From Saccharopolyspora gloriosae (GTDB lineage: Bacteria > Actinomycetota > Actinomycetes > Mycobacteriales > Pseudonocardiaceae): DNA of 64,000 nt. This document shows positions 19,305 to 29,801 of this stretch, in pieces. The stretch spans positions 1,799,501 through 1,863,500 of the forward strand of contig NZ_JACHIV010000001.1 of NCBI RefSeq assembly GCF_014203325.1, read 5' to 3'. The position numbers and the translations under genes are program-made. Under the pieces are notes generated by a model. That model was not told the DNA's origin, did no database searches, and saw only the letters and a program-made list of their open reading frames with translations. Each line of letters begins with the position of its first letter. The first letter of the stretch is position 1.

Positions 19305-20150
19305 TCAGGTGAGGCGAGTCGTGCGCACGGCGAGCGCACCGGCCGCGCCCGCCCAGACCAGCAGCACCAGCACCGGCTGCCACCCGGGCAGCGCGGCGTG
19401 CTCCAAGGTCGTCTCCAGCGCGGTGGCCAGCGCCCCCGAAGGCAGCAGCCCGGCGGTCACGCCGACCGGCCCGGGCAGATCACCGGCGGGGAGCGCGAGC
19501 CCGCCCGCCAGCAGCAGCACGAACCAGATCGCGTTCGCCACCGCCAGCACGATCTCCGCCCGGAACGCGCCGCCGACCAGCACACCGGCCGCGCCGAACG
19601 CGAAGGTGCCCAGCACCAGCACCGGCAGCGCCGCCAGCACCCCGAGCGGACTCGGCGTCCAGCCCAGCAGCACCGCCGTGATCCCCAGCAGCACGGCCTG
19701 CAACGCCACCACCAGCAGCGTCGCCAGCACCCTGCCGCTGATCAGCGTCCACCGCGGCAGCGCCGTCGCCGACAGCCGCTTGAGCACGCCGTAGCGCCGG
19801 TCGAAGCCGAGCGCGATCGCCTGGCCGGTGAACGCCGTGGACATCACCGCGAGCGCGAGGATCCGCGGCGCGACCGAGTCGACCCGCGGCTCCGGCACCG
19901 TGCCGATGTGCAGCGTGCTCAGCCCGATCAGCAGCGCCAGCGGGATGATCAGCGTGAGCAGCGCCTGCTCGCCGTGGCGGATGATCAGCAGCGCCTCTAT
20001 CCGGGTGTGCGCGGCCAGCATCCGCAGCGCGCGGCCGCGTCCGGGAGCGGGCGCGAACGTGCCCGCCGGGAACCGCCCGGCGCCCGAGCTCGGCCGGTCC
20101 TGGCGTGCGAGGTCCGCGCCGGCCTCGCCTGTCTCCGCGCCACGGTTCAC
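19305..20150 (-). CDS. ABC transporter permease (ABC-2 type)
   Basis: The 281-residue membrane subunit has six hydrophobic segments beginning at EQALLTLIIPLALLIG. The GFDRRYGVLKRLSATALPRWTLISGR segment is typical of ABC-2 drug/lipid exporters. GTG 20150 overlaps the ATPase stop (GTGA), so the two subunits are coupled. The same pair (Rv1457c/Rv1458c type) lies next to ctaA and mptB in mycobacteria. The cargo is unknown. Confidence 0.87.
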   Translation of the reverse strand: MNRGAETGEAGADLARQDRPSSGAGRFPAGTFAPAPGRGRALRMLAAHTRIEALLIIRHGEQALLTLIIPLALLIGLSTLHIGTVPEPRVDSVAPRILALAVMSTAFTGQAIALGFDRRYGVLKRLSATALPRWTLISGRVLATLLVVALQAVLLGITAVLLGWTPSPLGVLAALPVLVLGTFAFGAAGVLVGGAFRAEIVLAVANAIWFVLLLAGGLALPAGDLPGPVGVTAGLLPSGALATALETTLEHAALPGWQPVLVLLVWAGAAGALAVRTTRLT

Positions 20151-21115
20151 GAGCGCAACTCCCGTCCGGTCAGGTCCAGGAACACGTCCTCCAGGCTGCG
20201 CCTGCTCACCCGGAGTTCGTTGGCCAGCACGCCGTGCCGCGCGCACCACGCGGTGACGGCGGAGACGACCTGCGGGTCGATGGTGCCGCGCACCACGTAC
20301 TGCCCGCGGCGCTGCTCGGTGGCCTCGTAGCCCTCCGGGAGCACGGCCAGCAGCAGGTCGAGGTCGAGCGCTGGTTCGGAGTGGAACTTCAGCTCCTGCT
20401 TGCCCTGCGGGTCGGCGGTGAGCTCGGCGGTGGTGCCGTCGGCGACGGCGCGGCCGTGGTCGACGACGACGACCCGGTCGGCGAGCGCCTCCGCCTCGTC
20501 CATCAGGTGCGTGGTCAGCAGCACGCCGACGCCGTCGCGGCGCAGCGCGGCGACCAGGTCCCACACCAGGTGCCGGGCCTGCGGATCGAGCCCGGCGGTG
20601 GGCTCGTCGAGGAACACCAGTTCCGGGCGGCCGACCAGCGCGCACGCCAGCGACAACCGCTGCTGCTGCCCACCGGAGAGCCGCTTGTACGGGGTGCGCC
20701 CGGCGGAACCGAGCCCGAGCGTGTCCAGCAGCCAGCGCGGGTCGATCGGATCGGCGGAGCACGCCGCGACGAGGTCCAGCATCTCGGCCGCGCGCACTCC
20801 CGGGTACGCGCCGCCGCCCTGGGGCATGACGCCGATGCGGGGGCGCAGCCGCTCACCTTGGGTGGCGGGGTCGAGTCCGAGCACCCGCACGGATCCGCCG
20901 TCAGGCCGTTGGAAGCCCTCGCAGATCTCGACGGTGGTCGTCTTGCCCGCCCCGTTGGGGCCGAGCAGGGCGAGCACGCTGCCGCGGGACATGCGCAGGT
21001 CCAGCCCGGCGACGGCCACGGTGTCGCCGAAGCGCTTGGTCAGCCCGCGCACGTCGAGTGCGGTGCCGTCCGTGGCCGAGGCGTCGACCGGGGGTGTGCT
21101 CGCGGCTTCGTTCAC
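20147..21115 (-). CDS. ABC transporter ATP-binding protein (exporter)
   Basis: The 322-residue ATPase has Walker A GPNGAGKTTT, signature LSGGQQQRLSLACAL, Walker B LVFLDEPTAGLD and the H-loop TTHLMDEAE, all of the DrrA/CcmA type. A C-terminal extension (about residues 230-322) is typical of drug-exporter ATPases. GTG 21115 is the likely start, 11 bases after mptB. The ribosome site is weak, consistent with coupling to mptB. Confidence 0.9.
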   Translation of the reverse strand: MNEAASTPPVDASATDGTALDVRGLTKRFGDTVAVAGLDLRMSRGSVLALLGPNGAGKTTTVEICEGFQRPDGGSVRVLGLDPATQGERLRPRIGVMPQGGGAYPGVRAAEMLDLVAACSADPIDPRWLLDTLGLGSAGRTPYKRLSGGQQQRLSLACALVGRPELVFLDEPTAGLDPQARHLVWDLVAALRRDGVGVLLTTHLMDEAEALADRVVVVDHGRAVADGTTAELTADPQGKQELKFHSEPALDLDLLLAVLPEGYEATEQRRGQYVVRGTIDPQVVSAVTAWCARHGVLANELRVSRRSLEDVFLDLTGRELRS

Positions 21116-21126
21116 GACGTCCAAGC

Positions 21127-22845
21127 CTATGACGTGACGGGCCGCCGGCCCTTGCGGGTGGGCAGCAGCGGTGGAACCTTGCCGCGCATGAGCCACAGCA
21201 GGACGCCGAAGGCGATCAGCGAGGCGATCACGGCGAACGGGATCTGGTAGGCGCGCAGCAGGAAGGCGGCACCCGTCGGCGGCACGACCAGCGCGACGAT
21301 GGAGCAGATCGCCGCCGCGCCCAGCCGGAACCGGTGGTCGTTGGTGGACAGCGACAGCGGCACCACCATCCACAGCAGGTACCAGGGGTGCAGCACCGGC
21401 CCGAACACGGCGAGCGTGCCGAGGGTGATGCCGAGCGCGGCCAGCGGTTCGATGCGCCCCTTGAACGACAGCCACAGCAGCCGCAGGCAGACCCCGCCGG
21501 TGATGGCGTAGCCGAAGATCTTGGTGATGACCAGCATCGAGTTGGTGTGGTTGCCGAGCCCGAGCAGCATCCCGAGGCCGCCGCCGGTCATGCCGAACGC
21601 GGTCATCGGCGCCAGCCAGGTCTTGATCCGGTTCGGCACGTCGTAGGTCTCGATCCAACCGAGCCCCCAGCCGCTGGACACCGTGATGATCGTCATCGTG
21701 ACGAGCAGCACCACGCCGAGCAGCGCGGCCACGCCGACCAGGTCGCGCATCCGGCCGCCGCGCCTGCGGGCGACGTAGATGCCGAAGAAGCCGAGCGCGA
21801 CGAAGCCGGGAGGTTTGATCGCGCCGCCGATGCTCAGCAGCACGCCGGCGGCGATCACGCCGAGCGGGGTGCGCCAGCGCAGTCCGAGCTCGATGGCGGC
21901 GAGCATGATGCCGACCAGCAGCGCCTCGTTGTGCGCACCGCTGACCACGTGGAACAGCGTGATCGGGTTGGCGGCGGAGAGCCACAGCGCCGCCACCGGG
22001 TGCACGCCGCAGCGCGCGGCGAGCCGCGGGATGGCCCAGATCGCCAGCACCAGTCCGATGATCATCACGACTCGCCACAGCAGCACGCCGAACACCACGT
22101 CGTCGCCGATGACGCGGGCGATGTGCTGGCCGAACATGAGGAACAGCGGGCCGTACGGGGAGGGCGTGTCGCGCCAGATGTTCGGCACGTTCGCGACCAG
22201 CGGGTTGTCCACCCCGAGTGCGGTGCCGGGCCCCAGCGAGTACGGGTTGATGCCGAGCGCGGCCACCGCGTTCTGCGCCAGGTACGTGTACATGTCGGTG
22301 CTGAACAGCGGCGGGGCGATGGCCAGCGGCAGGCCCCACATCACGACGGTGCGGTCCATCTGGGTGCGGCTGACCATGCGGTCCCGACCGGGCCAGGAGA
22401 GCTTGCCCAGCCACAGCCACGCGGTGACGACCATGAGCATGCCGAGCCAGGCGCAGGCCATCGCGACGGTGGGGATGCGCGCGGGCAGTCCGAGCAGCCG
22501 CACCCCGATCAGCGGGTTGTCGACGGGGGCGGCGCCGGCGCCGATCGCGCCGAAGGCCAGCACGAGCGAGCCGGTGGTGCCGAAGCGGCGGACGAGGTCG
22601 AGCTGGCGGCGTTCCGGCGGGTCCAGCGGCGCGGGTTGCCGGTCGGTCGGCGCGGCGCCCGCGTACGCGGTGTCGGTGCTCGGTCCCGCGGCCTCCGCGG
22701 TCCGGACCGCGGCGCCTTCGGCCGCCGTCGTGGCCTCGCCCCGTTCACCGTCGTCGCCGGGTCCGGCGTCCTCGGGCCGCGCACCGGATCGCGCGGGAAC
22801 GTCCCGTCCGGCTCCGTGCCGCTTGTTCGTCTCGCCTGCACCCAC
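21127..22845 (-). CDS. mptB: Alpha-(1->6)-mannopyranosyltransferase (MptB-like GT-C enzyme)
   Basis: This polyprenol-phosphomannose-dependent glycosyltransferase of the GT-C fold extends mannan cores such as those of lipomannan or lipoglycan, on the outer side of the membrane. After a 90-residue hydrophilic N-terminus come about 13 membrane segments. PLFSTDMYTYLAQ supplies the catalytic acidic residue of the first loop, and VLHPWYLLWMVVPL is a family hallmark. GTG 22845 is the most likely start. It is divergent from sufR, as in mycobacteria. Confidence 0.85.
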   Translation of the reverse strand: MGAGETNKRHGAGRDVPARSGARPEDAGPGDDGERGEATTAAEGAAVRTAEAAGPSTDTAYAGAAPTDRQPAPLDPPERRQLDLVRRFGTTGSLVLAFGAIGAGAAPVDNPLIGVRLLGLPARIPTVAMACAWLGMLMVVTAWLWLGKLSWPGRDRMVSRTQMDRTVVMWGLPLAIAPPLFSTDMYTYLAQNAVAALGINPYSLGPGTALGVDNPLVANVPNIWRDTPSPYGPLFLMFGQHIARVIGDDVVFGVLLWRVVMIIGLVLAIWAIPRLAARCGVHPVAALWLSAANPITLFHVVSGAHNEALLVGIMLAAIELGLRWRTPLGVIAAGVLLSIGGAIKPPGFVALGFFGIYVARRRGGRMRDLVGVAALLGVVLLVTMTIITVSSGWGLGWIETYDVPNRIKTWLAPMTAFGMTGGGLGMLLGLGNHTNSMLVITKIFGYAITGGVCLRLLWLSFKGRIEPLAALGITLGTLAVFGPVLHPWYLLWMVVPLSLSTNDHRFRLGAAAICSIVALVVPPTGAAFLLRAYQIPFAVIASLIAFGVLLWLMRGKVPPLLPTRKGRRPVTS

Positions 22846-22975
22846 GACGCCGAAGCTTAGGCCAGACGGTGATCGCCCCGCGTCGCCGTCGCACAACCGC
22901 CGTCCGGGGTGAGCCGAGTCACGTTGTCGGACCTGCGCTCTGGCGTGCTCGACCTAAATAGGTAACATCAGTGTT
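22846..22975. promoter_or_regulatory. mptB / sufR divergent promoter with palindrome
   Basis: ACCTA-AA-TAGGT at 22952-22963 is an inverted repeat ending 12 bases before the sufR start codon. Its place at the sufR promoter makes it a candidate SufR operator. The start codon is only 12 bases behind it, so binding there would block transcription or initiation. Confidence 0.5.
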
Positions 22976-23830
22976 GTGAAAAACGCCGGAACCTCCTCAC
23001 CGGCCGCGGCCGCCGACCCGGGTGCCGCGGCACCGGGTGCGGGCGTCCCGTCCGGGGACGGGCGCACCCGGCATTCGGTCGCCCGCCTCCTGCTGGAGCG
23101 CGGGCCGATCACCGCCGCGGCGGTGGCCGAGGAACTCGGGCTCAGCTCCGTCGCGGTGCGCAGGCACCTCGACGCGCTGGTCACCGAGGGCGAGGCCTAC
23201 ACCAGGGAGTCCTCGGCGCGGCAGCGCAGGGGACGGGGCAGGCCCGCGAAGCTGTTCCTGCTGACCGAGGTCGGCAGGGCCAGGTTCGGGCACGCCTACG
23301 ACGACCTGGCCGTGGCGGCGCTGCGGTTCATCGCCGAAACCGACGGTGAGCAGGCGGTGCGGGAGTTCGCGCGCAAGCGGATCTCCGCGCTGGTCGCTCA
23401 CCACCGGGAGGCGCTGGCCGCCGCGCGGACCACGGCCGAACGGGCCGAGGTCCTCGCCGGTGCGCTGACTCGCGAGGGCTACGCTGCCTCGACGCGCAGC
23501 GTGGCCTCCGGTGAGCAGCTCTGCCAGCACCACTGCCCGGTGGCGCACGTCGCTGCGGACTTCCCGCAGCTGTGCGAAGCCGAGACCGAGGCGTTCGCCG
23601 AGGTCCTCGGCATCCACGTGCAGCGGTTGGCCACCATCGCCAACGGCGATGCGGCCTGCACCACGCACGTACCGCTCACGCGGTCCGCGCGACATGCCGC
23701 GAACGGCCCGGAGACCGAGCAGGTCCTTCCGGCGTCGGCTCCGGCCGCAACCGATCCGGCTGCCCCCGCCCGGTCCCAGACCGGTGGGCAGCAGACCGCC
23801 CCGATTCCTGACGGAGGGGAGTCCGTATGA
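22976..23830 (+). CDS. sufR: Fe-S-cluster transcriptional regulator SufR
   Basis: SufR represses the suf operon when it holds an Fe-S cluster. The 284-residue protein has an N-terminal winged helix ([25 protein letters not shown], residues 45-69), a basic linker, and conserved cysteines 183, 187, 200 and 228 in [19 protein letters not shown] and GDAACTTH, which can bind the cluster. GTG 22976 begins a low-complexity leader. Its stop overlaps the sufB start (ATGA). It heads the operon and probably regulates itself. Confidence 0.92.
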   Translation: MKNAGTSSPAAAADPGAAAPGAGVPSGDGRTRHSVARLLLERGPITAAAVAEELGLSSVAVRRHLDALVTEGEAYTRESSARQRRGRGRPAKLFLLTEVGRARFGHAYDDLAVAALRFIAETDGEQAVREFARKRISALVAHHREALAAARTTAERAEVLAGALTREGYAASTRSVASGEQLCQHHCPVAHVAADFPQLCEAETEAFAEVLGIHVQRLATIANGDAACTTHVPLTRSARHAANGPETEQVLPASAPAATDPAAPARSQTGGQQTAPIPDGGESV

Positions 23831-25290
23831 CTGCCGCTGCCGAGCAGCGCACACCCACCACGGTGCCGAACAACTCTGGCCAGCTCAGCCAAGAGGAGAC
23901 CCTGGCGACCCTGGGCAACTACGAATACGGCTGGGCCGACAAGGACGTCGCGGGCGAAGGCGCGCGTCGTGGGCTCAACGAGGACGTGGTCCGGGAGATC
24001 TCGGGCAAGAAGAACGAGCCGGAGTGGATGCTCGAAGCGCGGCTGAAGGCGCTGCGGCTGTTCGAGCGCAAGCCGATGCCGAACTGGGGCGCCGACCTCT
24101 CGGGCATCGACTTCGACAACATCAAGTACTTCGTGCGCTCGACCGAGGAGCAGGCCCAGAGCTGGGAGGACCTGCCCGAGGACATCAAGAACACCTACGA
24201 CCGGCTGGGCATCCCGGAAGCGGAGAAGCAGCGGCTCGTCGCCGGTGTCGCCGCCCAGTACGAGTCCGAGGTGGTCTACCACAAGATCCGCGAGGACCTT
24301 GAGGAGAAGGGTGTCCAGTTCCTGGACACCGACACCGCGCTGCGCGAGCACCCGGAGACCTTCAAGGAGTACTTCGGCTCGGTCATCCCGGCCGGGGACA
24401 ACAAGTTCTCCGCGCTGAACACCGCGGTGTGGTCCGGCGGCTCGTTCATCTACGTGCCGAAGGGCGTGCACGTCGACATCCCGCTGCAGGCCTACTTCCG
24501 GATCAACACCGAGAACATGGGCCAGTTCGAGCGGACGCTGATCGTCGTGGACGAGGACGCCTACGTCCACTACGTCGAGGGCTGCACCGCCCCGATCTAC
24601 TCCAGCGATTCGCTGCACTCGGCGGTCGTGGAGATCGTGGTCAAGAAGGGCGCTCGCTGCCGCTACACGACCATCCAGAACTGGTCGAACAACGTCTACA
24701 ACCTGGTCACCAAGCGGGCCAAGGCCGAAGAGGGCGCGACCATGGAGTGGGTCGACGGCAACCTCGGCTCCAAGGTCACCATGAAGTACCCGTCGGTGTT
24801 CCTGATGGGCGAGCACGCCAAGGGCGAGGTGCTCTCGGTGGCGTTCGCCGGTGAGGGCCAGCACCAGGACGCGGGCGCGAAGATGGAGCACATGGCTCCG
24901 CACACCTCCTCGACGATCGTCTCCAAGTCGATCGCCCGCGGTGGTGGCCGCACCTCCTACCGGGGTCTGGTGAAGGTCGCCAAGCGCGCCAACCACTCGG
25001 CCTCCACGGTCAAGTGCGACGCGCTGCTGGTGGACACCATCAGCCGCTCGGACACCTACCCCTACGTCGACGTGCGCGTCGACGACGTGTCCATGGGCCA
25101 CGAGGCCACCGTCTCCAAGGTCAGCGACGACCAGCTGTTCTACCTGATGCAGCGCGGTCTGACCGAGGACGAGGCCATGGCGATGATCGTGCGCGGCTTC
25201 GTGGAGCCCATCGCGCGCGAGCTGCCCATGGAGTACGCGCTGGAACTGAACCGCCTGATCGAGCTGCAGATGGAAGGGGCCGTCGGCTGA
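23827..25290 (+). CDS. sufB: Fe-S cluster assembly scaffold protein SufB
   Basis: SufB is the scaffold of the SufBCD complex on which Fe-S clusters are built. The 487-residue length is normal. Signatures include [44 protein letters not shown] with a conserved cysteine, and [17 protein letters not shown]. No intein interrupts it, unlike in M. tuberculosis. ATG 23827 overlaps the sufR stop; sufD follows after one base. Confidence 0.97.
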   Translation: MTAAAEQRTPTTVPNNSGQLSQEETLATLGNYEYGWADKDVAGEGARRGLNEDVVREISGKKNEPEWMLEARLKALRLFERKPMPNWGADLSGIDFDNIKYFVRSTEEQAQSWEDLPEDIKNTYDRLGIPEAEKQRLVAGVAAQYESEVVYHKIREDLEEKGVQFLDTDTALREHPETFKEYFGSVIPAGDNKFSALNTAVWSGGSFIYVPKGVHVDIPLQAYFRINTENMGQFERTLIVVDEDAYVHYVEGCTAPIYSSDSLHSAVVEIVVKKGARCRYTTIQNWSNNVYNLVTKRAKAEEGATMEWVDGNLGSKVTMKYPSVFLMGEHAKGEVLSVAFAGEGQHQDAGAKMEHMAPHTSSTIVSKSIARGGGRTSYRGLVKVAKRANHSASTVKCDALLVDTISRSDTYPYVDVRVDDVSMGHEATVSKVSDDQLFYLMQRGLTEDEAMAMIVRGFVEPIARELPMEYALELNRLIELQMEGAVG

Positions 25291-25291
25291 C

Positions 25292-26482
25292 ATGACGAGC
25301 ACCACTGACACCGCCGACGCCCAGCACGGCCTGAGCGAGCACTCCCACGGGGGCGCGGTCGTGCCGCAGTCGTCCCGCGGGCAGCGCTTCACCTCCTACG
25401 ACGTCGACGCCTTCGAGGTGCCCGGCGGTCGCGAGGAGGACTGGCGCTTCACGCCGACGAAGCGGCTCAAGGGCTTGCACGACGGCACCGCCAAGGCCAC
25501 GGCCTCGCTGAACGTCGAGGTCGAGGCCGGTTCCGACGTCACCGTCGAGACCGTCGGCCGCGACGACGAGCGCCTCGGCAAGGGCGGCGTGCCCGCCGAC
25601 CGGGTCGCGGCGCAGGCCTGGAGCTCCTTCGAGCAGGCCACCGTCATCACCATCCCGAAGGACGTGCAGCCGGCCGAGCCGATCAGCGTCGTCGTGCACG
25701 GCCCCGGTGCGGGCGAGACGGCGTTCGGGCACATCCAGATCCGCGCCGAGCGGTTCGCCGAAGCGGTCGTCGTGCTCGACTACCGCGGCTCCGGCGTGCT
25801 GGGCGAGAACGTCGAGTTCGTCACCGACGACTCCGCCCGGCTGTCGGTCGTGTCCGTGCACGACTGGGCCGACGACGCCACCCAGGTCAGCTCCGAGCAC
25901 GCCTACCTGGGCCGGGACGCGGTGTTCCGGCACTTGGCCGTGACCCTCGGGGGCGACCTGGTGCGGGTCAACACGACGATCACCTACGGCGACAAGGGCG
26001 GCGACGCCGAGCTGCTCGGGCTGTACTTCGCCGACGCCGGTCAGCACCTGGAACACCGGATGCTGGTCGACCACGCGCAGCCGAACTGCCGCAGCAACGT
26101 GCTCTACAAGGGCGCGCTGCAGGGCGACGGGGCGCACTCGGTGTGGATCGGCGACGTGCTGATCCGGGCCGCGGCCGAGGGCACCGAGACCTTCGAGCTC
26201 AACCGGAACCTGGTGCTCACCGAGGGCGCTCGCGCCGACTCGGTGCCGAACCTGGAGATCGAGACCGGTGAGATCGAAGGCGCCGGCCACGCCAGCGCCA
26301 CCGGCCGGTTCGACGACGAGCAGCTGTTCTACCTGCAGGCTCGCGGTATCCCGAAGGAGCAGGCCCGCCGACTGGTGGTGCGCGGTTTCTTCGGCGAGAT
26401 CCTGCAGAAGATCACCGTGCCGTCGGTCCGGGAGCGGCTGGAGGCCGCGATCGAGGCCGAACTGGCCGTCGTCGGCGCCTGA
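25292..26482 (+). CDS. sufD: Fe-S cluster assembly protein SufD
   Basis: SufD is the partner of SufB in the SufBC2D complex. The 396-residue protein shares the beta-helix core: HAYLGRDAVFRHLAVTLGGDLVRVN, QHLEHRMLVDHAQPNCRSNVLYKGAL, and near the C-terminus GRFDDEQLFYLQARGIPKEQARRLVVRGFF. The N-terminus has FEVPGGREEDWRFTPTKRL, typical of SufD. It starts one base after sufB, showing tight coupling. Confidence 0.97.
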   Translation: MTSTTDTADAQHGLSEHSHGGAVVPQSSRGQRFTSYDVDAFEVPGGREEDWRFTPTKRLKGLHDGTAKATASLNVEVEAGSDVTVETVGRDDERLGKGGVPADRVAAQAWSSFEQATVITIPKDVQPAEPISVVVHGPGAGETAFGHIQIRAERFAEAVVVLDYRGSGVLGENVEFVTDDSARLSVVSVHDWADDATQVSSEHAYLGRDAVFRHLAVTLGGDLVRVNTTITYGDKGGDAELLGLYFADAGQHLEHRMLVDHAQPNCRSNVLYKGALQGDGAHSVWIGDVLIRAAAEGTETFELNRNLVLTEGARADSVPNLEIETGEIEGAGHASATGRFDDEQLFYLQARGIPKEQARRLVVRGFFGEILQKITVPSVRERLEAAIEAELAVVGA

Positions 26483-26533
26483 CGCCGCCCCCCACTCGCC
26501 TTCTTTCCCCAAGTACCAGGAGAACACAGCACA

Positions 26534-28605
<2,072 letters not shown>

Positions 28606-28623
28606 ACGGCTGAAGGACGTGTG

Positions 28624-29085
28624 ATGCAGCTCGAACAGATGTACCAGGAGATCATCCTGGACCACTACCGCAACCCGCACGGGCACGGCCTGCGGGACCC
28701 GTTCGACGCGGAGTCCTCGCAGGTCAACCCGGTGTGCGGGGACGAGGTGACGTTGCGCGTCCGGTTGGCGGGCAGCGGCCTCGACGCGATCGTCGAGGAC
28801 GTCTCCTACGAGGGGCAGGGCTGTTCGATCAGCCAGGCCTCGATCTCGGTGCTCACCGACCTCGTGGTCGGCAAGCCGGTGAAGGAGGCCATGCAGCGGC
28901 AGGCCGCCTTCAGCGAGCTCATGCAGGGCCGCGGCAAGGTCGAGCCCGACGAGGACGTCCTGGAGGACGGCATCGCGTTCGCCGGTGTGGCGAAGTACCC
29001 GGCGCGCGTGAAGTGCGCGCTGCTGGGGTGGATGGCTTTCAAGGACGCCGTTTCGCGCGTCGTCGACGAGGTGGGAGCGTCATGA
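28624..29085 (+). CDS. sufU: Sulfur-transfer protein SufU
   Basis: SufU accepts sulfur from SufS; in Gram-positive bacteria it is a zinc protein, not a scaffold. The 153-residue protein has the three conserved cysteines in NPVCGDEV, GQGCSISQAS and RVKCALLGW, with the aspartate of VCGDEV as a zinc ligand. ATG 28624 follows AAGGA; GTG 28621 is one codon upstream. The stop overlaps sufT. Confidence 0.96.
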   Translation: MQLEQMYQEIILDHYRNPHGHGLRDPFDAESSQVNPVCGDEVTLRVRLAGSGLDAIVEDVSYEGQGCSISQASISVLTDLVVGKPVKEAMQRQAAFSELMQGRGKVEPDEDVLEDGIAFAGVAKYPARVKCALLGWMAFKDAVSRVVDEVGAS

Positions 29086-29510
29086 CAGAGCAGACCGACG
29101 TGCAGGACGAGGCCGCCGCGGGCGCGGCCACCGACGTGGCGCGCGGCGCCGAGAACCTGCCGGAGCCCCCGGCCCCGGCGGCGGAACTCGCCGCGCTGGA
29201 AGACGTGGAGGAGGCGCTGCGCGACGTCGTCGACCCCGAGCTCGGGATCAACGTCGTCGACCTCGGTCTCGTCTACGACGTCCGCGTCGAGCAGGACAAC
29301 AGCGCCACGGTGGACATGACGCTGACCTCCGCGGCCTGCCCGCTGACCGACGTGATCGAGGAGCAGGCCCGCTCCGCGCTCACCGGCGGTCCCGGCGGCG
29401 GCCTGGTCAGCGACTTCCGCATCAACTGGGTGTGGATGCCGCCGTGGGGACCGGAGAAGATCACCGAGGAAGGCCGCGAACAACTGCGGGCCCTCGGCTT
29501 CACGGTCTGA
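29082..29510 (+). CDS. sufT: SufT / MIP18-family Fe-S assembly factor (DUF59)
   Basis: Proteins of this family help deliver or mature Fe-S clusters. The 142-residue protein has a disordered, acidic N-terminus and a DUF59 core: DVVDPELGINVVDLGLVYDV and TSAACPLTDVIEEQ with the conserved cysteine. ATG 29082 overlaps the sufU stop. It is the last gene of the seven-gene suf operon; the dispersed hairpin element follows directly. Confidence 0.93.
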   Translation: MTEQTDVQDEAAAGAATDVARGAENLPEPPAPAAELAALEDVEEALRDVVDPELGINVVDLGLVYDVRVEQDNSATVDMTLTSAACPLTDVIEEQARSALTGGPGGGLVSDFRINWVWMPPWGPEKITEEGREQLRALGFTV

Positions 29511-29520
29511 TCTTGATTTC

Positions 29521-29694
29521 GGCTCGCTGTGCTTAGCGGGTCGGGTAGCGGAACCTCAGCGGCCTTCTCGCTGCGGGATCCATTTCTCAAGTAGCCCTCT
29601 ACTCAGCGAAATGGCTGTCCTCGCGAGAAGGCCGCTGAGAACCCGCCGCGGTGCCGGTTGCGTGCGGGGTCGCGGCTCAGCGGCTTCGCCGCTG
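29521..29694 (+). repeat. Dispersed hairpin element, copy 3 (divergent core, perfect stem)
   Basis: The main arms are 29555-29571 (CTCAGCGGCCTTCTCGC) and 29623-29639, perfectly paired over 17 bp. The inner stem is CATTTC (29581-29586) with GAAATG (29608-29613), and the cap AGTAG/CTACT (29590-29603). These inner bases differ from the other copies but pair, so they covary. The tail hairpin differs: CAGCGGC-TTC-GCCGCTG at 29678-29694. Confidence 0.85.
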
Positions 29695-29738
29695 ACAGGA
29701 CAAACGATGAAAATCTTTCTTGTCGACGTGTAGTCGCC

Positions 29739-29768
29739 GATCGCCCCTGGCTTGTGCCAAGGGCGATC
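29739..29768. terminator. Bidirectional terminator hairpin between sufT and the GGDEF gene
   Basis: A 12-bp stem with one mismatch (GATCGCCCCTGG paired with CCAAGGGCGATC) and a 6-base loop lies between two converging genes; AGTGTTTTCC follows on the plus strand. Confidence 0.7.
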
Positions 29769-29801
29769 AGTGTTTTCCGGTCGGGTTTCCGGGCTCCCTG
29801 C

